Source of the DNA: Bryobacterales bacterium
GTDB taxonomy: Bacteria; Acidobacteriota; Terriglobia; Bryobacterales; Bryobacteraceae
Length of the DNA: 7,183 bases
Direction: 5' to 3'
Assembly: GCA_003142355.1 (NCBI GenBank)
Contig: PLMF01000147.1
Coordinates: 1 to 7,183 of the forward strand
Of the stretch, positions 1 through 5,203 are shown in pieces; the first letter of the stretch is position 1; every line of letters begins with the position of its first letter. The notes under the pieces are model-generated. The model did no database searches. It worked only from the letters and a program-made list of their open reading frames with translations, and was not told where the DNA came from. The position numbers and the translations under genes are program-made.

Positions 1-62
1 GGCGGAACCGCCTGCCCCACCGCAAACACAGGATTTGTTTTGGTGGCGCAGGCGGTTCCGCC
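1..62. repeat. REP-like long inverted repeat (hairpin)
   Basis: Bases 1-21 and 42-62 are reverse complements at 20 of 21 positions; the only mismatch pairs base 16 with base 47. The intervening 20 bases can add an inner stem, 24-28 with 36-40 (AAACA/TGTTT). Each arm also holds a smaller near-palindrome, GGCGGAACCGCC or GGCGGTTCCGCC. A long GC-rich palindrome with nested palindromes just outside a gene resembles dispersed REP/BIME-type elements. Only one copy is visible here, so its repetitive nature is inferred. The left arm begins at base 1, so the element could extend beyond the window. There is no T-run after either arm, so an intrinsic terminator is less likely. Confidence 0.6.
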
Positions 63-101
63 TGTGATGCGCGATCTTTTCACAGCTTCCAAGCCCTGTT
101 T

Positions 102-758
102 GTGTTCGTGTTTGCGCTACCCGTTTGGGGACAGGGCATTCACGCCGGATTGAAACTCGGTGTTCCCCTTACGCAGTATTTTGAGACCGGCGTCTTGGGG
201 GCTTTGCATGAAGATGCCGAGTATTCCGCCGCAACCCGGCGCTACACGTTCGGGGCCTCGGGCGAGTGGCGGTTGACCCACGCATTCGGCTTCGAAGTCG
301 ACGCCCTGTATCACCGGATGGGGTATGTAGGGATTGTAAGCCTCTTCGATTCCGTCAATGGCAATCTCCGCACCTCTGCAATCGACGTGAAAGGCGATTC
401 GTGGGATTTTCCGGTGATGGCCAAGTACCGCTTCGGCCGCGTGGTGCGGCCGTACGTGGCGGGCGGTGGAGTGCTCCGTTATGTTGGGCCGGTGCGTGGG
501 CGTGGCGAACTGACCATCGGCTCCCTCGTCACGAGGACCGGCACCACCAGCCCGGTCGATACTACCGATCCATCCGACCTCAGAAAACGGTTCTATCCCG
601 GGCTGACAGTGGCAAGCGGCATTGAAATTGGCGGAGGCCGTCTTCGTGTGCTGCCGGAATTCCGCTATACGCGGTGGACCGCTAACATTTCGGGCCCGAG
701 TGGTGTGCTTCGCTTCGCTCCCAATCAGGTCGAGTTCATAGTCGGCGTATTATTCTGA
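102..758 (+). CDS. Outer-membrane beta-barrel protein (OMP_b-brl type), 5' end uncertain
   Basis: Predicted small outer-membrane barrel of the porin-like/OmpA-like beta-barrel class; no substrate can be assigned. The protein has alternating hydrophobic strands, for example WDFPVMAKYRF near residues 101-111 followed by RPYVAGG near 116-122, a common pairing in this class. It ends in VEFIVGVLF with a terminal Phe, the signature recognised by the BAM assembly machinery. The GTG start at 102 leaves only a short hydrophobic leader, FVFALPVWGQ, which looks like the end of a signal peptide cut near Gln11. There is no Shine-Dalgarno site before 102. The same frame is open to the window edge without an ATG. 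An ATG at 67 lies in another frame and would need one extra base around the T-run at 77-80 to join this protein with a full-length signal peptide. The gene may therefore be shifted, truncated by the adjacent repeat, or simply begin at a weak start. The barrel assignment is good, the start is not. Confidence 0.75.
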   Translation: MFVFALPVWGQGIHAGLKLGVPLTQYFETGVLGALHEDAEYSAATRRYTFGASGEWRLTHAFGFEVDALYHRMGYVGIVSLFDSVNGNLRTSAIDVKGDSWDFPVMAKYRFGRVVRPYVAGGGVLRYVGPVRGRGELTIGSLVTRTGTTSPVDTTDPSDLRKRFYPGLTVASGIEIGGGRLRVLPEFRYTRWTANISGPSGVLRFAPNQVEFIVGVLF

Positions 759-761
759 ATC

Positions 762-787
762 CCGGTTTTGGCCCAAACCAAGACCGG
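762..787 (+). terminator. Intergenic hairpin between barrel and DinB genes
   Basis: CCGGTTTTGG at 762-771 pairs with CCAAGACCGG at 778-787 in RNA as a 10-bp stem with one G-U wobble, and the loop is CCCAAA. It starts 3 bases after the stop of the barrel gene. No T-run follows, so it is not a canonical intrinsic terminator. It may act as a 3' stabiliser or a weak terminator that partly separates the two genes. Confidence 0.4.
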
Positions 788-803
788 ACGAAACGGAGAG
801 ATC

Positions 804-1337
804 ATGAAAACGCTGTTGCTGGCAATGGTTCTCGGCGCGCTGACTCTGCACGCCCAGGTGGATCCGCTGGAAGGACTTTGGCAAGGATACGACGGAGAAT
901 GGGGGCATGTTTCACGACAACTCGTCGCACTGACCGAAGCGATCCCGGCTGCGAAGCTCGCGTGGCGCCCGGCGCCGGGCGTGCGATCCACGAGCGAGGT
1001 CATCATGCACATCGCGATAACGAACTTCTATCTACCGAGTGTCACGGGTCCCAAGATGCCGGCCGACCTCACGTCCGCGGACATGGAAAAGACTGTGACC
1101 GCGAAAGCGGAAGTCATCAACTGGCTGAAGCGCTCGCTGGATGCCGTCAAGAACGCTCACGCGGGCCTGAAGCCCGCCGATCTCCAGTGCGGAGTCAAGG
1201 TCAGCGGCAGAGATGCCACCGTGGATGGCATGTATCTCCGAATCATGATCCATGCCAACGAGCACATGGGGCAATTGGTGGCTTACGCACGCATGAACGG
1301 GATTGTGCCGCCGTGGTCGGAAGGCGGCGGAAAGTAG
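804..1337 (+). CDS. Exported DinB-family protein
   Basis: A 177-residue protein with the DinB/YfiT-like four-helix-bundle pattern. The putative metal-binding histidines are His69 (in IMHIA) and the pair His150/His154 (IHANEHMGQLV, an HxxxH motif), matching the three-His site of the superfamily. DinB-fold proteins include metal-dependent thiol transferases as well as many of unknown role; this one has no identifiable substrate and is unrelated to DNA polymerase IV, also called DinB. Residues 1-17 (MKTLLLAMVLGALTLHA) form a signal peptide with probable cleavage before Gln18, which implies an extracytoplasmic location. ATG 804 is preferred over the in-frame TTG at 768 because GGAGAG lies at 795-800 and the signal peptide begins at 804. 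The gene is 45 bases downstream of the barrel gene on the same strand, so co-transcription is possible, but a hairpin lies between them. Confidence 0.87.
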   Translation: MKTLLLAMVLGALTLHAQVDPLEGLWQGYDGEWGHVSRQLVALTEAIPAAKLAWRPAPGVRSTSEVIMHIAITNFYLPSVTGPKMPADLTSADMEKTVTAKAEVINWLKRSLDAVKNAHAGLKPADLQCGVKVSGRDATVDGMYLRIMIHANEHMGQLVAYARMNGIVPPWSEGGGK

Positions 1338-1340
1338 ACG

Positions 1341-1353
1341 CCGGAAAATCCGG
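1341..1353. terminator. Weak hairpin in convergent gap
   Basis: CCGGA (1341-1345) pairs with TCCGG (1349-1353) around an AAA loop. It sits in the 29-base gap between two convergent genes, ending at 1337 (+) and 1367 (-), so it could serve both strands. The stem is only 5 bp and neither side has a T-run, so its function as a terminator is doubtful. Confidence 0.2.
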
Positions 1354-1366
1354 TCACGGAAACGCC

Positions 1367-3829
1367 TCAGTCGGATCGCAACGCCCGCACCGGATCCACG
1401 GCCGTGGCCCGCCGCGCCGGAAGGTAGCTGGCCAGCGCCGCGGCTGCGATCAGGAGCGCTGAAACCACGGCGTAGGTCGCCGGATCGAGCGCCGTGATCC
1501 CGAAGAGCAGCGACGACATCAGGCGCGTCACCCCGGAGGCGGCGGCCAGACCGAGCGCGGCGCCGATTCCCGCCAGCAGCAGCCCGTGGCGCACAAACAT
1601 TCCCTGGAGTCCCGCCGGCGGCGCGCCCAGGGCTATGCGGATGCCGATCTCGCGCGTCCGCTGCGAGACGGCGTAAGCGATGACGCCGTAAATCCCCACG
1701 ACGCCCAGCACCAGCGCCATGACGCCGGCGATCCCGAGCATCACCAGCGTAAAAGAAGTCCGCGCCATGGACCGGTCGTAGACGTCTTCAAGCGTTCGCA
1801 CCTGGAACACAGGCAGGTTCTTGTCGACCGACCAGATGGCCTGCCGCGTCTCAGCCAGGAAGCTCTCCGTGGCCGCCCGGCTGGTGCGAATCACGAATAC
1901 GCCGCCGCGATTGACATTCACGGAGTTGCCCCAGAACCTGTCCATCTGGGCGGGCCAGTAGGCAAACGCCGGCGGCTTCTGCTGCACGCCGTCATCGTAC
2001 ACGTCGCCCACCACGCCCACAATCTCGCGCCAGGGACCGTCGAATCCCTCCCGGACCCGCTTGCCCAGCGCCGAACGCGGCTCGCCCCACATCTCCCGCG
2101 CCAGGTTCTCGGAGACCACGGCCACGTGCCGCTTCTCGTACAGGTCGGTCCAGGTGAAATCGCGCCCGGCGACCAGCACCGTGCCCGTGGCCTTGAAGAA
2201 CCCCGGCGTGATGAACCGGAATCGCCGGATGGGAGGCAACTGTCCCACCGCATAGTGCTTGTCTTCCGCGTAGATTGGATCGTTGGGGTTGGACCCTTCC
2301 AGCGGAGCCGCATTGGCAAACGCGACCGAGGCGACACCGGGGATCGCCGCCAGCTTGTCGAGCATCTCGTTCTCCATGCGCATCACCCGTTCCGGTTCCC
2401 GCACCTGGGCTTGGGGAATCCAAATACGCATCATCTGGACTTGCTCGGGGCGCGTAAACCCTGGCTGGACGCTTCGTAAAGCCTGGAAGGTGCGAATCAT
2501 CAGGCCGGAGCCGACGAGCAGCACCAGCGCCAGCCCCACCTGTACTACCACCAGCGTGTCGCGCGCCCGATGCCGTTCCCGGCCGTGGCTCATCGTGCGC
2601 CCGCCACCCCGCAAGGCCTCGGCCACATGCGGTCCCGCGTACTTCACCACCGGGATGAGACCGAACAGCAGGCCCGCCAGCACGGAGACCGCCAGCGTAA
2701 ACCCCAGCACCAGCGGGTCGATTCCAATTTCGCTCAGCCGCGGCAGCGTTGCCGGACCCATGTGCACCAGCAGCCGCAGCGCCCCATACGCCAGCGCCAG
2801 GCCCAAGGCGCCGCCCAGCACGGCCAGCGTCACGCTTTCCAGCAGCAGTTCGCGCGCGATTCTTCCCCATCCGGCGCCCAGCACAGCCCGGACGGCCAGT
2901 TCCTGCTGCCGGCCCTCGGCGCGAACCAGCAGCAGATTCGCCACATTCGCGCAGGCGATCAACAGCACCAGCCCGATGGTGCCCGTCAGAACCCACAGCA
3001 TGCCGCCGATGTCGCCCACCACCTCCTGCTTCAGAGGCTGCAGTTTGGGACCGAGGCGCGCATTCTCAAACAGGGCGCGGCTGAAGCCCGGCGGCGCAGG
3101 CCACGCTTTCAGCCAGATCCCCAGCATCCGCGCCACGTCGGCGTTGGCCTGCTGCAGCGTGACCCCTGGCTTGAGCCGGGCGATGCCTTGGTAACTGAAA
3201 TTCCCCAGGAAGACCTTGTTGCGGTCGAACCGCTGCGGCAGAATCAGGTCCGCGTTCGAATTCAGAAACCGGAAATCCCGCGGCATCACGCCGATCACCG
3301 TGCGCGGCCGAGAATCCACGGTGAGGGTGCGCCCCACCACGGATGCGCTTCCGGCGAAGCGCCGCTGCCAATGGCCGTAGGCCAGCATCACCGTCTCGGG
3401 TGTGCCGGGAGTATCGTCAGCCTGGGAGAACCAGCGTCCGACAGCAGGCTGAACGCCCAGGGCCGACAGCGTGCCATAGGTCACAAACAGAGCCTGGACC
3501 TGCTCCGGCTCGGCCAAACCGGTGACGCTCGCCCCGCCGTTGGACCACAACCCGACCTCCCGAAAAGTCCGGTTTTCCTCGCGATAGGTGAAGTACATGG
3601 CAGGCGAAAAGTTGAGGTCGCCCCGAATCCCGGCCACCCCGGGCGCCACGTGCCAGACGCCCACCAATGCCTGAGCATCCGGATACGGCAGGGGCTTGAT
3701 CAGCACCCCGTTTACTACGCTGAAGATGGCTGTGTTGGCGCCGATTCCGAGCGCCAGCGTCACCAGCGCAACCGCAGTGAACCCTGGAGCCCGCACCAAT
3801 CGCCGAAAGGCGTGCCGCAACGATCTCAT
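1367..3829 (-). CDS. ADOP-family MacB/FtsX-like ABC permease (orphan)
   Basis: An 820-residue inner-membrane protein made of two MacB-periplasmic-core plus FtsX permease halves. It opens with MRSLRHAFRRLVRAPGF and a first membrane helix at about 17-39 (LALGIGANTAIFSVVN), the usual start of acidobacterial duplicated orphan permeases. A periplasmic region follows to about 275, then helices near 278-302, 328-355 and 372-395 with the cytoplasmic motif RQQELAVRAVLGAG (308-320). The second half begins with a helix near 425-446, a periplasmic domain at about 450-690, and helices near 692-720, 745-770 and 782-805 with QRTREIGIRIALGA (723-736). It ends SYLPARRATAVDPVRALRSD, typical of the family. By analogy with MacB it may be a mechanotransmission-type permease, but no cognate ATPase or membrane-fusion gene is adjacent and the substrate is unknown. 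ATG 3829 is chosen over upstream TTG 3982 because it matches the family N-terminus; the extra 51 residues look non-coding. No Shine-Dalgarno site precedes ATG 3829. The gene is full length and undamaged. Confidence 0.93.
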   Translation of the reverse strand: MRSLRHAFRRLVRAPGFTAVALVTLALGIGANTAIFSVVNGVLIKPLPYPDAQALVGVWHVAPGVAGIRGDLNFSPAMYFTYREENRTFREVGLWSNGGASVTGLAEPEQVQALFVTYGTLSALGVQPAVGRWFSQADDTPGTPETVMLAYGHWQRRFAGSASVVGRTLTVDSRPRTVIGVMPRDFRFLNSNADLILPQRFDRNKVFLGNFSYQGIARLKPGVTLQQANADVARMLGIWLKAWPAPPGFSRALFENARLGPKLQPLKQEVVGDIGGMLWVLTGTIGLVLLIACANVANLLLVRAEGRQQELAVRAVLGAGWGRIARELLLESVTLAVLGGALGLALAYGALRLLVHMGPATLPRLSEIGIDPLVLGFTLAVSVLAGLLFGLIPVVKYAGPHVAEALRGGGRTMSHGRERHRARDTLVVVQVGLALVLLVGSGLMIRTFQALRSVQPGFTRPEQVQMMRIWIPQAQVREPERVMRMENEMLDKLAAIPGVASVAFANAAPLEGSNPNDPIYAEDKHYAVGQLPPIRRFRFITPGFFKATGTVLVAGRDFTWTDLYEKRHVAVVSENLAREMWGEPRSALGKRVREGFDGPWREIVGVVGDVYDDGVQQKPPAFAYWPAQMDRFWGNSVNVNRGGVFVIRTSRAATESFLAETRQAIWSVDKNLPVFQVRTLEDVYDRSMARTSFTLVMLGIAGVMALVLGVVGIYGVIAYAVSQRTREIGIRIALGAPPAGLQGMFVRHGLLLAGIGAALGLAAASGVTRLMSSLLFGITALDPATYAVVSALLIAAAALASYLPARRATAVDPVRALRSD

Positions 3830-3903
3830 GGTGACTAATACGTGCACGGGCCCTTTTGGTTCGCAAGAATCAGCGAGCCAGTCTCTTGGCCACGCCCCGC
3901 AAA

Positions 3904-4026
3904 GGAGGCGCCAACCTCGAACGGCCTGTGTTAATTTGAAGACGTCGCCTCCCGGCGACGTGAATGAAACGGTAAAGACCAACCCTCACTTGTTTGCAGC
4001 CGCGCAACGGCGGCACTGGAGGTGTT
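3904..4026 (+). promoter_or_regulatory. Structured leader of ABC-F gene with anti-SD pairing
   Basis: A strong Shine-Dalgarno site, GGAGG at 4018-4022, lies 4 bases before ATG 4027. A perfect 8-bp hairpin is formed by ACGTCGCC (3942-3949) and GGCGACGT (3954-3961) with loop TCCC. The segment CGCCTCC (3946-3952), partly in this hairpin, can also pair with GGAGGCG at 3904-3910 (7 bp) or with GGAGGTG at 4018-4024 over the Shine-Dalgarno site (7 bp with one G-U). These pairings exclude one another, as in translational attenuators, which are known upstream of several antibiotic-responsive ABC-F genes. A tiny frame, ATG AAA CGG TAA, lies at 3964-3975. The pairings are seen in the sequence; regulation is inference, and short GC-rich complements can arise by chance. 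I found no convincing promoter upstream. Confidence 0.35.
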
Positions 4027-4926
4027 ATGTCTTTACTGGCCGTGTCCGAGCTATCCTTTGAATACTCGTCTGGTCCTGTCCTCTTCGAAAATGTCTCGTT
4101 CTCGGTGAATCCGGCGGATCGCGTAGCCATCGTTGGTCCGAATGGGTCGGGCAAATCAACCCTACTTCGATTGATTGCGGGAGATCTGGAGCCGACGCGC
4201 GGCCGGATCATCCGCCAGCGCACCTTTCGGATCGCGGCAGCCGACCAGGAGGTCCCGGCAAGACTTCGCCAGACGCTGTTTGACTTCGTCTTCAGCGCAC
4301 TTCCACTCTTGGCGCAACTGCGTGCCGACCTTCGAGAGCTGGAGCAGCGCCTCTCCAACCCATCGAGCGCCGCCGAATACGCCATCCGGGTCAACGAATA
4401 CCAGGAAAGGGGCGGATTCCTGGCGGAAGCCGGGGTAACTCGAGCGCTCAGCGGCCTGGGGTACTCTGCGCAGGATTTGGACCGGGATGTGCGATCGCTG
4501 TCGGGCGGCGAGCGCACCCGTGCCGGGCTGGCCCGCGCACTCTCGATGGAGGCGGACCTGCTGGTTTTGGACGAGCCGACCAATCATCTCGACATGGCGG
4601 CGCGGGAATGGCTCGAAGTCAGTCTCGCTGCGCGCACCTCGGCCTGTGTCATTACGTCGCACGACCGCGCGCTCTTGTCCGCATTCGCCAACCGAATTGT
4701 CGAAATCGAGCGCTCGAAGGTATCCGCTTTTGAAAGTGGTTACCCGGATTACCGGCGTGCACGGGCGTTGCTCGACCGGCAGGCCTGGCTGGCTTACGAA
4801 GCATTTGAGCGCCGGAACGCGACTTTGAATCGGGCCGCCCACCGCAGGGAGCAACTCTCGGCGCGAGTTGCGGCTGCTCGCCTGCCTGAAGCTGCGCCCG
4901 GATTGTCTCAATCGGCCGCTCCATGA
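4027..4926 (+). CDS. ABC-F ATPase, N-terminal part (first NBD) of a disrupted gene
   Basis: A 299-residue frame that carries the complete first nucleotide-binding domain of an ABC-F protein, the soluble twin-ATPase family acting on the ribosome (translation factors and antibiotic ribosomal-protection proteins). Walker A is GPNGSGKST (37-45), the Q-loop Gln is near 74, the signature LSGGE is at 158-162, Walker B LLVLDEP is at 178-184 with Glu183, and the switch His is His212 in SHDRALL. The start of the charged inter-domain linker follows (about 240-281). After about residue 281 the reading becomes unrelated Ala/Pro-rich sequence and stops at 4924-4926, because the original frame continues in another phase. 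ATG 4027 has an excellent Shine-Dalgarno site. Intact family members are usually above 500 residues with two domains, so this product should lack the normal activity. A resistance role for the ancestor is possible but unproven. Confidence 0.85.
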   Translation: MSLLAVSELSFEYSSGPVLFENVSFSVNPADRVAIVGPNGSGKSTLLRLIAGDLEPTRGRIIRQRTFRIAAADQEVPARLRQTLFDFVFSALPLLAQLRADLRELEQRLSNPSSAAEYAIRVNEYQERGGFLAEAGVTRALSGLGYSAQDLDRDVRSLSGGERTRAGLARALSMEADLLVLDEPTNHLDMAAREWLEVSLAARTSACVITSHDRALLSAFANRIVEIERSKVSAFESGYPDYRRARALLDRQAWLAYEAFERRNATLNRAAHRREQLSARVAAARLPEAAPGLSQSAAP

Positions 4927-5173
4927 ATTGAGTGGAGGGGAGCGAACCAAAGTGGCGCTGGCCCGCATTCTTACGAGCGGAGCGAATCTGCTGCTTCTCG
5001 ACGAACCGACCAACCACCTCGAAATCGAAGCACAAGAGGCGCTGGAACAGGCGCTGCAACTGTATCCCGGCACCGTCATCGTCGTGTCACACGACCGTTT
5101 CTTTCTCGATGCGCTTGGTCCCGAAGCGACAACTTTGAAGCTGAGCCATGCGCCACAACTCCCGCGCCGTTGA
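4868..5173 (+). pseudogene. ABC-F ATPase, C-terminal remnant of second NBD
   Basis: This frame, offset from the preceding one, encodes the last part of the second ABC-F ATPase domain. It contains the signature LSGGE (4928-4942), Walker B LLLLDEP with the family-typical TNHLEIEAQ, and the switch-His motif SHDRFFLDAL, then a short tail ending in PQLPRR. The Walker A half of this domain and most of the linker are nowhere in the window, so a simple one-base frameshift cannot explain the break; an internal deletion of several hundred bases is needed. The fragment has no good start of its own: TTG 4868 lacks a close Shine-Dalgarno site. It overlaps the end of the first fragment (4868-4926). It is most simply one gene with the N-terminal piece, now a pseudogene, unless the break is an assembly artefact. 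Confidence 0.85.
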
Positions 5174-5203
5174 TGACCCACCCGGACGCGGGGGACAGAC
5201 GGC

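Noticed and set aside
768..803. TTG start at 768 for the DinB gene
   Set aside because: It lies inside the intergenic hairpin and would put 12 polar residues ahead of the signal peptide. ATG 804 has a good Shine-Dalgarno site.
2570..3838. 422-codon open frame on the plus strand opposite the permease gene
   Set aside because: It is antisense to a clearly conserved permease. The translation is rich in Arg, Gln, His and Pro with no domain or ribosome-binding site, as expected from GC-rich codon bias on the other strand.
3830..3982. TTG start at 3982 adding 51 residues to the permease
   Set aside because: The family N-terminus begins with the MRSLRHAFRRL segment at 3829, and the added stretch has no membrane or family character and overlaps the leader of the divergent gene.
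3960..4061. GTG-started 33-codon frame overlapping the ABC-F start as a leader peptide
   Set aside because: There is no ribosome-binding site and no signal or stalling motif. Its overlap with the strong start at 4027 makes it more likely a chance frame.
4027..5173. ABC-F gene as the ATPase of the divergent permease
   Set aside because: The TNHLD/TNHLE motifs after Walker B and the twin-domain layout mark the soluble ABC-F class, which does not pair with FtsX-type permeases; the gene is also broken.
5181..5192. CCCG/CGGG mini-hairpin in the convergent gap 5174-5203
   Set aside because: The stem is only 4 bp with no T-run, which is too weak to call a terminator.
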